DNA of 64,000 nt from Leptospira yanagawae serovar Saopaulo str. Sao Paulo = ATCC 700523 (GCF_000332475.2 NZ_AOGX02000015.1:1258195-1322194); one strand, 5' to 3'; shown: positions 9,677-19,929, counted from the first letter of the stretch. The notes: generated by a model from the letters alone, not told the origin. Numbers and translations are program-made.

Positions 9677-12156
9677 ACTACAAAAATAATTCCTTTTATT
9701 TGATTTTAGAAGTTTTGTACGGACATCTAACGGACCTAATGCGGTTTTTATGGCAAAAGAAAAATCAAGTTTTGGTAATTGGATTTATTTTAGGTGTATT
9801 TCTTACTTTTTTCTTTTTAGGTGGAGCCTACGTAGTCTGGTCTGGTGAAGAAACTAGGGTTCACAAATCTTTAGAGAAATACAGATCAGAAGTTTCAAAT
9901 TTTTATGATACTTTCCAACCCAAATCAGTCAAAATCCTTGACCGAAGTGGAAAGGTGATGGGTGAGTTTTACCGACGCAATTTCCGTCCTATTCGTACGG
10001 ATAATTTAAATAAACACAACGTGATTGTTTGGGCTGTTCTCTCATCTGAAGATAGAGAGTTTTTTTCACATTCTGGTATTAATTATACGGCAATTATGCG
10101 TGCTGTCGTAACAAACTTGGTACAGTTTCGATTATCACAAGGTGGTTCTACTATCTCACAACAGTTAGCAAAGCTTACTCTCAACCTTGGTAAAAGGAAT
10201 TTGTTCAATAAACTTACTGAGTTGTATTGCACTTTTTATATCGAAAGCCATTATTCAAAAGAAGAAATTTTGGCCATGTACCTGAACCAAATATTTTTAG
10301 GAGAAGGGAATACTGGAGTAGAAGAAGCTGCTCGTTATTATTTTCGTAAACCAGCTTCCGAACTAAGTCCTGAAGAAGCAGCCCTCCTTGTTGGAATCAT
10401 TCCAGCACCAAGTGTTTACAATCCAGTTCGGAACCTGAATATTGCGCTCTCTCGCCAAAAACGTGTGTTATACGATATGGCAAGAAATCCTGAATTACAT
10501 CCATCTCAAAAAGATATCCCCGTTAAATTTTCAGATTCCATTGAAGTGAATTTAAAACGATTTCGCACCATCTATAAAGTGAAAGAAACGAAAGATGATG
10601 AAGGAAATCCAAAATACTCCAGCGAAATTGGAAAGTATGGTGCAGATAAAGATTTTAGAGTTAACTTAGCGCCAGATTTTAATGCAGAGATTAGAAGGTT
10701 TATCTTAGAAAAATTTTCAAACGAAGATTTGGAAGAACGAGGTTTACTTGTTTATACCACTCTTGATTTGGAAAAACAAAGATTTGCGGAAGAAGCCTTA
10801 CGTATTGGAGTGGATTCTGTTCGGGCTGATCTCTCCAAACAAGAGTTAGAATACCAAGGGAAAGGGAAAGCCGACTTAGCAGAAGTAACAAGAAGTATTT
10901 TACCACAACTCAGTGGATCTATGATATCACTTGATCCTGAAACGGGGGATGTGGAAGCGCTTGTGGGTGGTTATAAAATATCCAATGTTTTCCGATTCAA
11001 TCGTGCAGAAGAAGCAAGAAGGCAACCTGGATCTACCATAAAAGCCTTAGTGTATGCACTTGCATTTGAAAAACGGATTGTGAATCCATCTTCCAAAATC
11101 AAAGACGAAAAATTAGACTTCTCTGGTTATTCACCTAAAAACTGGTACAAAGGGTATAAAGGCGAAATCACTGTCCGCCAAGCCTTGGCTCAATCAGTAA
11201 ATACAGTATCTGTGAAACTACTTCATGAAGTCGGAATTTCGTATTTCATACAAAAACTCAGCGCCATTTTATCCATTCCAGAAGAAGAAGCAGAACAAAG
11301 ATTCCAAAGGAACTTATCACTGGCCCTTGGTTCAGGGGAGTTGAGTCCAATGGAATTGTCTGTGATTTATGCGACACTGATGAATGGGGGCAGGCGAGTC
11401 ACTCCCAGAAAAATCATTAAAATCACAGATATGGATGGAAACGAATTTTATAATACTGTTCCCAATGAGGCCGCCGAACAAATATTAGATCCTGTTGCCT
11501 GCGCCATGGCTGTCAATACCTTACAATCAGTTTTGACGGAAGAAGGTACGATGACCTTAAAACGAAAAGAAGGAGACCCTTTTTTATATGCAGGAAAAAC
11601 AGGAACCGTCCAATCACCAAAACTCAAATCATCGAAATGGAAAGGGATCAAAGGTGTTAGAGATGTTTGGTTTGCCGGACTCACACCACGAAATGTAACA
11701 GTTGTTTGGGTCGGTCATGATGAGGGAGCACCTTTCCCTGGATCTGGATCAGGTGTTTCCGGTGGAATTTGGTATAAATACATCCAAAACGTGAAGTCCA
11801 AATTAGGAATGGGAAATCAATTGATTTCGAGTTTTGTAGGTGATTTTGTCAAAGTAGATGTATGTGCAGATGATGGTACTATGATCGAAGTAAACCCAGA
11901 ATATGTATGTAAGGTCCCACTTTATGCCCAGTATTATTATATCGGAGATCTGCCACCGAAACGAATTGGTTTCAATAAATCTGATCCACAACCTAATATA
12001 AGTAATGTGCCGAATGATGCACTTGACGAAGATTCTGAAATTTCCACTTATGAATCAGATGGAACGAAAATACAACCAACGGCTGTAGATTCCGTTGAAT
12101 TGGAACCACCTCTTATAGATAATCGGCGAGTGCGCTATAACGAAGAAACTCCTTAG
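9673..12156 (+). CDS. Class A penicillin-binding protein (PBP1A-like)
   Basis: 827 residues; a bifunctional cell-wall synthase anchored by one membrane helix (about residues 33-57). The glycosyltransferase domain shows [12 protein letters not shown] (catalytic Glu near 124) and [11 protein letters not shown]. The transpeptidase domain shows the SxxK box in [12 protein letters not shown] (serine near 453), the SVN box in [11 protein letters not shown] (near 508) and the KTGT box in [10 protein letters not shown] (near 642). It polymerises and cross-links peptidoglycan in the periplasm. The start at 9673 overlaps the lon stop (ATGA). An internal ATG at 9739 (MRFLWQKK) lies nearer the membrane helix and is possible. 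The last 44 bases overlap the convergent binding-protein gene. Confidence 0.95.
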   Translation: MNYKNNSFYLILEVLYGHLTDLMRFLWQKKNQVLVIGFILGVFLTFFFLGGAYVVWSGEETRVHKSLEKYRSEVSNFYDTFQPKSVKILDRSGKVMGEFYRRNFRPIRTDNLNKHNVIVWAVLSSEDREFFSHSGINYTAIMRAVVTNLVQFRLSQGGSTISQQLAKLTLNLGKRNLFNKLTELYCTFYIESHYSKEEILAMYLNQIFLGEGNTGVEEAARYYFRKPASELSPEEAALLVGIIPAPSVYNPVRNLNIALSRQKRVLYDMARNPELHPSQKDIPVKFSDSIEVNLKRFRTIYKVKETKDDEGNPKYSSEIGKYGADKDFRVNLAPDFNAEIRRFILEKFSNEDLEERGLLVYTTLDLEKQRFAEEALRIGVDSVRADLSKQELEYQGKGKADLAEVTRSILPQLSGSMISLDPETGDVEALVGGYKISNVFRFNRAEEARRQPGSTIKALVYALAFEKRIVNPSSKIKDEKLDFSGYSPKNWYKGYKGEITVRQALAQSVNTVSVKLLHEVGISYFIQKLSAILSIPEEEAEQRFQRNLSLALGSGELSPMELSVIYATLMNGGRRVTPRKIIKITDMDGNEFYNTVPNEAAEQILDPVACAMAVNTLQSVLTEEGTMTLKRKEGDPFLYAGKTGTVQSPKLKSSKWKGIKGVRDVWFAGLTPRNVTVVWVGHDEGAPFPGSGSGVSGGIWYKYIQNVKSKLGMGNQLISSFVGDFVKVDVCADDGTMIEVNPEYVCKVPLYAQYYYIGDLPPKRIGFNKSDPQPNISNVPNDALDEDSEISTYESDGTKIQPTAVDSVELEPPLIDNRRVRYNEETP

Positions 12157-13624
12157 AAACCAAATAGTTTTCTTGGATGGACCAAAGGAAAATCCAAGGT
12201 TTCTCCATTGTTACGGTTTCAGTCACTTGTTTGGCATCATTTAAATTACGATTGGGTTTACCAAGTATTTGGCCAATCATTTTGTTTTGATAAAAGGACC
12301 GATTCCCTCCATTACCAATTTTGTCTGGATGGAAAAGTGGATCTAAAAAATTCCAAATGGAGTCATAATCGGAATACCACGTAAGAAGTGTTAGGTCTCC
12401 TTTCCCTTCACCATTTTCTTTGTAAAGTGGGGCTTTTTCCATTGGTTTCAATTTTATTTTTAAACCAATTTCTTCTAATGCTTGTTTGATGGCCCTACCT
12501 TTGCTTTGGTTTTCATCGTCCCCGCGCATACGAAATTCAAGTTCTGTCGTTAAAATCGTAGGATAACACTTGGAATGTTTTAATTCGGTAATTGCCTTTT
12601 CTTTATCGTAGCTAATGTCAATTTTCTTAAGGTTTAAGTTTAACTTTTCTATGTAAGGCAATGGGATCGGTCCATAAGTTAAATCTGCATGATTTTCTAA
12701 TAGTTTTTGAATGATTTGTTCTCTAGGGATACTGTAGTTTAACGCATTGCGAAAGTGTACATCGAAACATGGATTTGTTTGATTGATTGTTACATATTGA
12801 ACAGACCTTCCTTTTTTTGTCAGAGTGAACTCTGATGTTGCTTCTGGAATGGAAAGTAAAAAATCTGATAATTTAAAAGCGTCAAGCTCCGATTTGCGGT
12901 ACAAAAATAAAGAAGTTGTGGATTGCGGTAAGATGCGAAAGCGAATGGAAGTAGGCAAATCATTCGTTATTTCTTTTTGATATTGCAGATCAATGAATTC
13001 ATTTTTTTTCCATTGATTGAGTTTGTATTTCCCATAGGTTTTTAAATTATGATTCTCCCATTCTTCTTTCCCAATGATCGATGCGAATGGTAAACTCAAC
13101 TTTTCTTTCCATTCTGTTTCTGTAGTTCCTTTTTGGAAATGGAACTCTAAAGTTGCTTTTGATCCAGTTCCAACGAAAGCTGTCGTTGAAGATGTAGGAG
13201 TTTCCAAAGGAACGGTATTCGTAGAAGGAGTAGTATTCAGTGAAGAAGGAATGATCTTCACAGACTTTAAGAATTGGTAGTCTGCTTTTCTTGGATAGGA
13301 TTCAGAGATCAGCCTTGCTAAACTAAAATGGATATCGACGATGGGAGGACTTGTCTCATTGAATTCGATACGCCAAATTTCTAGAGAAGGATTGGCGATA
13401 TGTTTTGATTTAGAAATCCATGGGGAAACAAACGATTCCTTTTCGGCCTGGTAAATTCCCTGGTGCAGGAAACGTGCTAAATTTTGGCTGGTAAGGTCCG
13501 TGCTAAACAAAGGATCCAAATGGGCAGGGTCTGAAGGCAGAGCAATTTGAATGGCAAACTCCTCCGTTTCTCTCCTACAAAAAGTGAGGGACAAGAGAAA
13601 GAAAACGAGGGATAAGGTTCTCAT
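12113..13624 (-). CDS. Family 5 (peptide/nickel-type) solute-binding lipoprotein
   Basis: 503 residues from ATG 13624, chosen because it starts a lipoprotein signal (MRTLSLVFFLLSLTFC, with the lipidated Cys near residue 16 followed by RRETEE). The mature part opens IQIALPSDPAHLDPLFSTD, the classic start of OppA/DppA-type proteins, and contains the mid-protein strand VTINQTNPCFDVHFRNALNYSI in family order. A low-complexity Ser/Thr-rich insert lies near residues 130-150. No permease or ATPase genes of this transporter class are adjacent, so it may serve a distant permease or act in another role, as some orphan binding proteins do. Its 3' end overlaps the PBP gene and its start lies two bases from the divergent GTG at 13627. 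Confidence 0.8.
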   Translation of the reverse strand: MRTLSLVFFLLSLTFCRRETEEFAIQIALPSDPAHLDPLFSTDLTSQNLARFLHQGIYQAEKESFVSPWISKSKHIANPSLEIWRIEFNETSPPIVDIHFSLARLISESYPRKADYQFLKSVKIIPSSLNTTPSTNTVPLETPTSSTTAFVGTGSKATLEFHFQKGTTETEWKEKLSLPFASIIGKEEWENHNLKTYGKYKLNQWKKNEFIDLQYQKEITNDLPTSIRFRILPQSTTSLFLYRKSELDAFKLSDFLLSIPEATSEFTLTKKGRSVQYVTINQTNPCFDVHFRNALNYSIPREQIIQKLLENHADLTYGPIPLPYIEKLNLNLKKIDISYDKEKAITELKHSKCYPTILTTELEFRMRGDDENQSKGRAIKQALEEIGLKIKLKPMEKAPLYKENGEGKGDLTLLTWYSDYDSIWNFLDPLFHPDKIGNGGNRSFYQNKMIGQILGKPNRNLNDAKQVTETVTMEKPWIFLWSIQENYLVSKEFLRYSALADYL

Positions 13625-13626
13625 AC

Positions 13627-15510
13627 GTGAAGATTTACCGAAAACTTTGGCCATATTTGGCAAAATACAAATACAGACTGAGCCTTGGAGTTTTTCTGTC
13701 TATATTTGTTTCTATTTTTAACGGGGCTTCGCTTACTTCCCTGATCCCAATTTTTGATTCTTTAGGCACTGGGGAAAATTACAAATTCCAAATCGCCCTC
13801 ACAAAAAAAGACCAAAACCTTTTAAGTGAACACCAAAGTCCGAATCAGTTGAGTGGACTAACGTACTGGGAATGGCAGTTTGCGAATCTCAAAGAAAAGA
13901 CCAATGCAGAACTCGCTGAAAAAAAACCAGACGATTTGGTATATTTATTTTGTCTGATCATCTTACCGATTTATTTTCTAAAACTCCTTTGCCTTGCGGG
14001 AACAGTTTATTTTGTCAATTCAGCAGGGTTACTTGCCGTAAAAGACTTACGCCAAGCTTTGTATAAAAAATTGCAAGTACTGCCCTTAAATGAATTTTAC
14101 CGTGAGAAAACCGGTGTCCTAATGAGTCGGGTCATCAATGACGTAGATATTGTTGGAAAAGTGGTTTCGAATGATTTAAAAGATGCCATCAATGACTTTT
14201 TTTATATAATAACACATTTAATCATCTTACTTGTGTTAAGTTGGAAATTATTCTTTTTACTTTTTATTGTGATCCCACTGATTGTAGGTCCCGTAAGTAC
14301 ATTTGCAGACCGAATTCGGAGGACTACGAAAAACCAACAAGAGCAATTGTCGGAATTAAATGGTGACTTACAAGAAGTGATCTCTGGCATCCGTGTGATT
14401 CGTGCTTTTTCAATGGAAGACAAAGAAGCCGAACGTTTTTTTAAAGTGAATCAAAACCTATCAGATAAAACATTTAAAACTCACTTTTACCACCAAATTG
14501 GACCCGCATTAACAGAGTTATCTGGTTCCGTTGTGACTATGGTATTTTTAGGGATTGGTGCCTATTTACTAGAAGATGCTAGTTTTTCAAAAGGTATGTT
14601 CATTGCCTTTTTTCTTACATTGATTTTTCTCATGCGTCCACTCAAACAAATGAGTATTTTGGTAAATTTGATCCAAGCTTCTGTCATTGCGAGTGACCGA
14701 GTCTTTGAAATCCTCGGCCGTGATGTTGACATCCAAGAACCAGCGAGTCCAAATCCATTGGGAAGTTTAACGAAAGGGATTGAATATAAAAATGTAACTT
14801 ATCTTTACCCTAATACTGATTTATATGCACTTAAAAATATCAATTTAACCTTACCAAAAGGTGGAACCATCGCGATTGTTGGGTCTTCCGGTGCCGGCAA
14901 ATCAACGTTAGTGGATTTATTGCCTAGACTCATTGATCCTACTGACGGAGGGATCTATTGGGATGGTGTGAATGCTAAGGACTTGAGTTTAGATAACCTG
15001 CGTAAACGAATTGGCGTAGTTTCTCAAAACATTTTTTTATTTAATGGATCCATTCGTGAGAATATCGCATTCGGAAAACCGAATGCCACTGAAGAAGATA
15101 TTAGAAGAGCAGCCGAAGATGCCTTTGCTTCCGAATTCATTGAATCTTTTGAAGAAGGATATGATACGATCGTGGGTGAGAGGGGAGTGATGTTATCAGG
15201 TGGTCAAAGGCAAAGGATCTCCATTGCCCGCACTTTACTTGCCAATCCGGAAGTGCTCATTTTAGATGAAGCAACATCTGCCTTGGATACAGAATCGGAA
15301 AGATTGATCCAACAAGCCTTTGTTCGATTGTATGAAAACAAAACTGTCATCATCATTGCACACCGTCTATCAACAGTTAAAATTGCAGATACCATCTATT
15401 ATTTGGAAAATGGAGAAATTGTGGAGAGTGGAAGTCATACTGAACTTTTACAAAATGCAAATTCCAAATACAAACGATTGTATGATATGCAATTTTCTAA
15501 TTCAAATTGA
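13627..15510 (+). CDS. ABC exporter, MsbA-like lipid flippase family
   Basis: 627 residues from GTG 13627. An N-terminal six-helix exporter domain is followed by one ATPase domain: Walker A GSSGAGKSTL near 419, Q-loop VVSQNIFLFNGSIRENI, signature LSGGQRQRISIARTLL near 522, Walker B VLILDEATSALD near 546 and H-loop IIAHRLST. This half-transporter layout and the C-terminal half match MsbA/LmrA-like flippases, so export of lipid A or another hydrophobic compound is likely but the substrate is inferred. The polar insert after the first helix (residues 45-100) is longer than in E. coli MsbA. Confidence 0.88.
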   Translation: MKIYRKLWPYLAKYKYRLSLGVFLSIFVSIFNGASLTSLIPIFDSLGTGENYKFQIALTKKDQNLLSEHQSPNQLSGLTYWEWQFANLKEKTNAELAEKKPDDLVYLFCLIILPIYFLKLLCLAGTVYFVNSAGLLAVKDLRQALYKKLQVLPLNEFYREKTGVLMSRVINDVDIVGKVVSNDLKDAINDFFYIITHLIILLVLSWKLFFLLFIVIPLIVGPVSTFADRIRRTTKNQQEQLSELNGDLQEVISGIRVIRAFSMEDKEAERFFKVNQNLSDKTFKTHFYHQIGPALTELSGSVVTMVFLGIGAYLLEDASFSKGMFIAFFLTLIFLMRPLKQMSILVNLIQASVIASDRVFEILGRDVDIQEPASPNPLGSLTKGIEYKNVTYLYPNTDLYALKNINLTLPKGGTIAIVGSSGAGKSTLVDLLPRLIDPTDGGIYWDGVNAKDLSLDNLRKRIGVVSQNIFLFNGSIRENIAFGKPNATEEDIRRAAEDAFASEFIESFEEGYDTIVGERGVMLSGGQRQRISIARTLLANPEVLILDEATSALDTESERLIQQAFVRLYENKTVIIIAHRLSTVKIADTIYYLENGEIVESGSHTELLQNANSKYKRLYDMQFSNSN

Positions 15511-15576
15511 GTGGAGCCATTCCATTCCAGAAAACAGATGAGATTCATACCAACGAAGTCAAATCTCTAAACTTAT

Positions 15577-15987
15577 TTATGCCAAGCGGCTTGTTCCACA
15601 ATTTGGACAAAATTTTGCATTGGGAACCGGAACAAAAGAGCCACAATTGGCACAAGTCCAGTTCTCATTGATTTTTGGCTCTTGTACTGTAACCGTATGT
15701 TTTCTTTTTTCTGATAAATCCGATTCTACTCGTTCAAGTTCTTCAATGTAGGGAATGGATTGTGATTGGAATTCTTCTTCCGTTAATTTGCCAGAATCAA
15801 AGTCAGAACGGATGTCTCTTAAGGAATCTAATAGATTTCTTTTTTTCTCTAAAGCTGATTTGAGATGGGCATCCAATTCCTTTCCAAAAGGAGATTCATC
15901 CACTTGGAATCGGTAGTAAAACAATACAAAAGGTGCAATCAGAATGATTCCAAATAATACCGAATAGAAATATAAGAGAAAATCCAT
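15577..15987 (-). CDS. Membrane-anchored zinc-ribbon protein
   Basis: 136 residues. One N-terminal membrane helix (YFYSVLFGIILIAPFVLFYY), a charged, helical middle that reads like a short coiled coil (residues 30-95), and a C-terminal zinc ribbon with two CxxC pairs, WTCANCGSFVP and FCPNCGTSR. Such small proteins are common and of unknown role; the ribbon suggests zinc binding and protein contact at the membrane face. It is divergent from the CoA-transferase gene, with 71 bases between the starts. Confidence 0.75.
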   Translation of the reverse strand: MDFLLYFYSVLFGIILIAPFVLFYYRFQVDESPFGKELDAHLKSALEKKRNLLDSLRDIRSDFDSGKLTEEEFQSQSIPYIEELERVESDLSEKRKHTVTVQEPKINENWTCANCGSFVPVPNAKFCPNCGTSRLA

Positions 15988-16058
15988 ACGTTCAGAATTT
16001 GGACTTTTTATTTTTAGGCAATCTCTTTATCTTTGGTCTAAGAAGAGATTTTAGATTT

Positions 16059-17561
16059 ATGACTGTAACCAATCCACTGATTGAAGAAAAATTAAAAACT
16101 GCCGAAGAAATTGCCCAATTATTACCAAATCACGTTACATTGGGGTGTTCTGGATTCACTCCTGCAGGGTATCCAAAACTCATACCAGTAGCTTTTGCCA
16201 AAAGGATTGAAGAAGAAAAAAAATCTGGAACCACTTTTTCTATCAATTTGTACGCAGGTGCATCCACCGGAGAAGAGTTAGATGGTGTTCTGGCAAAAAC
16301 AGGCGCTTTAAAACTTAGAATTCCATACCAATCCAATTCACATTTACGGAATCTCATCAACCAAGGGGAAACGGATTTCATTGATATGCATCTTTCCCAT
16401 GTGGTGAAGTACATCGAACATGGGATTTTACCAAAAATTGATGTGGCAATTGTGGAAGCAATTGATGTCACGACAGATGGGAAAATTTATTTATCTACAT
16501 CTTCAGGCATGAGTGCCACATATCTAAAGAATGCAAAGTCCGTTTATATTGAGTTAACCGATACACACCCATTAGAACTAAAAAGTTATCATGATATCTA
16601 TTTACCAGACCACCATTCAAAAGGTGGTCCCATCCCTATCATCCACCCCAATGATCGAATTGGTCAGCCCTATGTCCAAGTGCCCCCTGAAAAAATCAAA
16701 GGGATCGTACGTTCTAGTAAACCTGATGCTGCCACTGTCTTCAAAACACCGGATGCCGATTGCCAAAATATTGCTGCTCATGTATTGGAATTCATCCAAC
16801 ACGAAATTACAATGGGAAGGATTCCAAAAGAATACTTACCTTTCCAAAATGGTGTCGGTAATATCGCAAATGCAGTTCTATCAAGTATGGCGAAAGATCC
16901 AAATTTCCATGCAATTCAAATGTACACGGAAGTGGTGCAAGATTCTGTTTTTGATTTGATTGATGCAGGGAAATTAGAAATTGCTTCCACTTCTGCACTC
17001 ACCTTTTCTGAGTTAGGTTTGAAACGTTTCCATGGAAATATTTCAAATTGGAAATCTAAATTTATCATTAGGCCTCAAGAAATTTCAAACCATCCTGAAG
17101 TGATTCGGCGAATGGGTCTTATCGCTATGAACACGGCAATCGAAATCGATATTTATGGAAACGTAAATTCAACACATGTCATGGGAACATCGATGATGAA
17201 TGGAATTGGTGGATCTGGTGACTTCACTCGGAATTCTCACCTTAGCATTTTTATGACACCTTCACTTGCCAAAGAAGGAAACATTTCAGCCATTGTTCCA
17301 ATGGTTTCCCATACAGACCATAACGAACATTCTACGATGATTTTTGTCACCGAAAATGGATTGGCTGATTTACGAGGATGCCCACCAAAAAAACGTGCAG
17401 AACTCATCATCGAAAAATGTGCTCATCCTATTTACAAAGATAAACTTCGTGCTTATTATGAAACGGCGCTCAAGGTTTCTAAAGGGAAACACACTCCCCA
17501 TGATTTGGAAAATGCTTTGTCTTGGCATGTACAATTTTTGAAAACAGGAAGTATGAAGTGA
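16059..17561 (+). CDS. Acetyl-CoA hydrolase/CoA-transferase family protein
   Basis: 500 residues from ATG 16059; the longer frame from 15999 adds a hydrophobic leader foreign to the family. The protein has two Rossmann-like halves. It shows the N-terminal HVTLGCSGFTPAGYPKLIP, a mid region QMYTEVVQDSVFDLID that fits the position of the catalytic glutamate, and the C-terminal GIGGSGDFTRNS glycine loop typical of succinyl-CoA:acetate CoA-transferases. It probably swaps CoA between acetate, succinate or propionate and their thioesters in the cytoplasm, linking fatty-acid breakdown to the TCA cycle. Substrates cannot be read from sequence. Its stop overlaps the GTG start of the next gene. Confidence 0.85.
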   Translation: MTVTNPLIEEKLKTAEEIAQLLPNHVTLGCSGFTPAGYPKLIPVAFAKRIEEEKKSGTTFSINLYAGASTGEELDGVLAKTGALKLRIPYQSNSHLRNLINQGETDFIDMHLSHVVKYIEHGILPKIDVAIVEAIDVTTDGKIYLSTSSGMSATYLKNAKSVYIELTDTHPLELKSYHDIYLPDHHSKGGPIPIIHPNDRIGQPYVQVPPEKIKGIVRSSKPDAATVFKTPDADCQNIAAHVLEFIQHEITMGRIPKEYLPFQNGVGNIANAVLSSMAKDPNFHAIQMYTEVVQDSVFDLIDAGKLEIASTSALTFSELGLKRFHGNISNWKSKFIIRPQEISNHPEVIRRMGLIAMNTAIEIDIYGNVNSTHVMGTSMMNGIGGSGDFTRNSHLSIFMTPSLAKEGNISAIVPMVSHTDHNEHSTMIFVTENGLADLRGCPPKKRAELIIEKCAHPIYKDKLRAYYETALKVSKGKHTPHDLENALSWHVQFLKTGSMK

Positions 17562-18817
17562 TAGCTGTTATTGGATCTGGGATTACAGGTTTAACTGCTT
17601 CTTGGGCATTGAATCAATTTCGCGAAGTCACACTATATGAAAAACATCCTGAAATTGGAATGGCAGCATTTGGCGCAAAACAAATGATTGGCGGTACGGA
17701 AGTTGAATTTGATATCCCATTTCGAACCATCAAAAAAGATTATTATCCCACTTTATTTCAAGTTTACGATCGGGTTGGGATAGAAACGAAGGTAGTTGAT
17801 TATTCTTTCCGTGTGGATTCAAATAATGAATCAGTGTTTGGTTTTTTTTCCAAAAATATATTAGGGTTTCATATTGGAATTCCAACTTCAGAAGTTTTTT
17901 TATCCAGCAAGGGGCGAACAATTTTCTCCGACTTACTTAAGTTTTATGCGAATGCAAAAGCAGATTGGAAAAACGAAAATCCAAACATCACGATTTTGGA
18001 TTTTTTAAAACGGTATAATTATTCCAAGGAGTTTATTTACGAGTTTTTGTTACCAACTTTTGCACTGGTCAATACATGTAAAACAGAGACGGTTGCTCTT
18101 TATCCTGCGGAAACCATCATTGGGTATCACTCAAGAGGTTATTCATACACCCCTCAAGAAACCGCAAAATTTGGCACGCGGGACATTGTGAATCGAATGA
18201 CAAAGGGACTGCAACACCTCCACTTAAATGCAAAGATCCAACAAATTGTCAAAAAAGGGACAAAGACCATCATCCAATTTGAATCAGAAGAAAAAGAATT
18301 CGAACATGTGATCCTTTCAACCCAAGCGAACCAAGCCTACCATTTATTAGGCAATGGATTTGAATTAGAAAAAGAAATTCTTTCTGAGTTTCGTTATGAA
18401 TCAAGTGATGTAGTTTTGCATACTGACTCTAGTTATTTTAAAAATCCAAATGTATCACTTGTGTTTAACATTCGCGAAGGGTATGATAAACCTGAAGTAA
18501 CTTTAGATTTAGGCCGGATCATCCCAGAGTTACAAGGCAAAAAAGTATTCCAAACATGGAACCCCCACAAACTCCCACAAGAGAGTGATATTTTGAAACT
18601 TGCCAAATTTGAAAGGCCTGTAATGGATGATAGGACTCGGGTGGCAATCGAAAGAATTTCAACTCTCCATGCGAATCCGCATTGTAAGTTATGGTTATGT
18701 GGTTCCTATTCGTTGTATGGAATTCCTTTATTAGAAGCAGGTGCTAAATCTGCATTACAAGTGATTGCAAACATTTTAAACAAGTCGGTAAGTGATATCA
18801 TCAGTCACCAAAACTAA
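17558..18817 (+). CDS. FAD-dependent amine-oxidase-family oxidoreductase
   Basis: 419 residues from GTG 17558, preferred because AGGAA lies upstream at normal spacing and the start puts the dinucleotide fold at the very N-terminus: VIAVIGSGITGLTASWAL, with acidic end VTLYEKHPEIGM. This is the GxGxxG FAD-binding motif of the flavin amine oxidase/protoporphyrinogen oxidase superfamily. The C-terminal LWLCGSYSLYGIPLLEAGAKSA fits the second FAD-contact motif. Proteins of this kind oxidise amines, carotenoids or fatty acyl chains; in many bacteria a similar NAD(P)-binding protein accompanies a cyclopropane or unsaturated fatty-acid methyltransferase. Here a methyltransferase is convergent three bases away, which is suggestive only. 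Confidence 0.78.
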   Translation: MIAVIGSGITGLTASWALNQFREVTLYEKHPEIGMAAFGAKQMIGGTEVEFDIPFRTIKKDYYPTLFQVYDRVGIETKVVDYSFRVDSNNESVFGFFSKNILGFHIGIPTSEVFLSSKGRTIFSDLLKFYANAKADWKNENPNITILDFLKRYNYSKEFIYEFLLPTFALVNTCKTETVALYPAETIIGYHSRGYSYTPQETAKFGTRDIVNRMTKGLQHLHLNAKIQQIVKKGTKTIIQFESEEKEFEHVILSTQANQAYHLLGNGFELEKEILSEFRYESSDVVLHTDSSYFKNPNVSLVFNIREGYDKPEVTLDLGRIIPELQGKKVFQTWNPHKLPQESDILKLAKFERPVMDDRTRVAIERISTLHANPHCKLWLCGSYSLYGIPLLEAGAKSALQVIANILNKSVSDIISHQN

Positions 18818-18819
18818 TT

Positions 18820-19581
18820 TCAGTTTGGTTTCAAAGCAACTAAGTAGTGGTAAGTGAGTCCAAGGGATTTCATGGTCGTTTTAAGTAGGGTGCCGAAAAG
18901 TCGCAAAGACAAATTCATCGATTTCGAGTTTTGGATGAAACCGTGGATGACAGGTTCCGTCCAATCTAAGTTTTTTTCAATTGTAAAACCTGTTCTTTCG
19001 AGTGTTTGAATACAGACCTCATTCGTTTTGATTTCGTTAGGTGGAATTAAAAATAAATGTAACAAGGAAAGAAAATTATATGCGTTTTCTTTTTCTAAAT
19101 TGAATGCATTCAACACAAGTTTTCCACCTGGTTTTAAGACACGAAATGACTCTTGGTAAAACTCGATCGTGTTTTTGAAATGATACGCTGCATCCACTGA
19201 AAAAACATAATCATAAAAATTTGAAGGTAAGGATGTGATTGTTTCCCAACTTCCCTCAAGAAATGGTTCTATTACCATCTCCCTTTGACGAAACAATCCT
19301 TTGGCGAAGTTTGATTGTTCTCCTCTCAAATTGATGGCAGATAGTTTTTGGGGATTAAAATGATCCTTCCAGTAGACAAGGCTACCCCCAAGCCCAGAGC
19401 CAACTTCTAAAATCGAGGAATTATCTTTTAACTCACAGTGTTTGGCAAATTCAGATAAAAATTGGATGCCAGCTACTTTGTATTCGGTGGCACCTGTCCA
19501 ATACCCAAAATTGGAAACAAAGTAAGGAGGGTTTTGCGAAAGTTCTGAAACAGGGGATGTAGAAAATGGGAAGGGTGTCAT
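18820..19581 (-). CDS. Class I SAM-dependent methyltransferase
   Basis: 253 residues. SAM-binding motif I is SSILEVGSGLGGSLVYW (about residues 54-70), followed by an acidic-loop region and the post-motif segment YDYVFSVDAAYHFKN and FRVLKPGGKLVLNAFN. This pattern resembles small-molecule C/O-methyltransferases of the UbiE/tocopherol group. The C-terminal 90 residues are hydrophobic-aromatic and may hold a lipid-like substrate. It lies convergent with the FAD oxidoreductase and divergent from the CsoR-type gene. The CsoR-type operator at 19604-19619 is only 22 bases upstream of its ATG, so it may share that control. Confidence 0.8.
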   Translation of the reverse strand: MTPFPFSTSPVSELSQNPPYFVSNFGYWTGATEYKVAGIQFLSEFAKHCELKDNSSILEVGSGLGGSLVYWKDHFNPQKLSAINLRGEQSNFAKGLFRQREMVIEPFLEGSWETITSLPSNFYDYVFSVDAAYHFKNTIEFYQESFRVLKPGGKLVLNAFNLEKENAYNFLSLLHLFLIPPNEIKTNEVCIQTLERTGFTIEKNLDWTEPVIHGFIQNSKSMNLSLRLFGTLLKTTMKSLGLTYHYLVALKPN

Positions 19582-19603
19582 TTTTTTTACTTGAAAGAAT
19601 TAT

Positions 19604-19619
19604 ATACCCTAGCGGGTAT
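19604..19619. promoter_or_regulatory. CsoR/CstR-type operator upstream of the repressor gene
   Basis: Inverted repeat ATACCC-TAGC-GGGTAT, ending seven bases before the repressor ATG (19626) and 22 bases before the divergent methyltransferase start. The same half sites occur in the second intergenic region at 19939-19954. Known CstR/CsoR sites are GC-centred inverted repeats of this form, so autoregulation is a reasonable inference. Confidence 0.75.
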
Positions 19620-19625
19620 GTAGGA

Positions 19626-19892
19626 ATGGCAGTTTCTGAAAACCAAACCAAACTCATCCACCGCATCAATCGCATCCAAGGTCAGTTGGAAGCGATCAAA
19701 AATACCATCGTAACAGAGGAACAAGACTGCGAAAAAGCAATCCTCCTCCTGAAAGCCGCCCACCAGGCCATGAAAAAGTTCGGTGAGGCTTACATCCATG
19801 AATATATGGATACCTGTTTCAAAGAAAAGAAGTCCACTCAAAACATCGAAGCAGACGTAAAAAAAGCAATTTCCGCCGCATTCTCTCTCTAA
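19626..19892 (+). CDS. CsoR-family repressor, CstR-like Cys pattern
   Basis: 88 residues from ATG 19626; a longer frame from 19566 runs through the operator and is rejected. It is an all-helical DUF156 protein beginning HRINRIQGQLEAIKNTI. Cysteines fall at 35 and 64, 29 residues apart as in this family. The position four residues before Cys64, which is His in Cu(I)-sensing CsoR, is Tyr60 here. By the family's fingerprint rules (x-C-H-C for CsoR, x-C-x-C for CstR) this points to a thiol/persulfide-type sensor rather than a copper sensor. It probably represses itself and the downstream pump operon through the ATACCC-N4-GGGTAT sites. Confidence 0.85.
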   Translation: MAVSENQTKLIHRINRIQGQLEAIKNTIVTEEQDCEKAILLLKAAHQAMKKFGEAYIHEYMDTCFKEKKSTQNIEADVKKAISAAFSL

Positions 19893-19929
19893 ATTCGTTT
19901 TTCCTCTCTTAAAACCTCAATAAAAATCC

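Noticed and set aside
18811..18831. Hairpin CCAAAACT / AGTTTGG between convergent genes
   Set aside because: It has a bulge and a poor T tract, so I did not list it as a terminator.
19566..19625. A longer start for the CsoR-type repressor at 19566
   Set aside because: It would run through the inverted-repeat operator and add residues foreign to the family.
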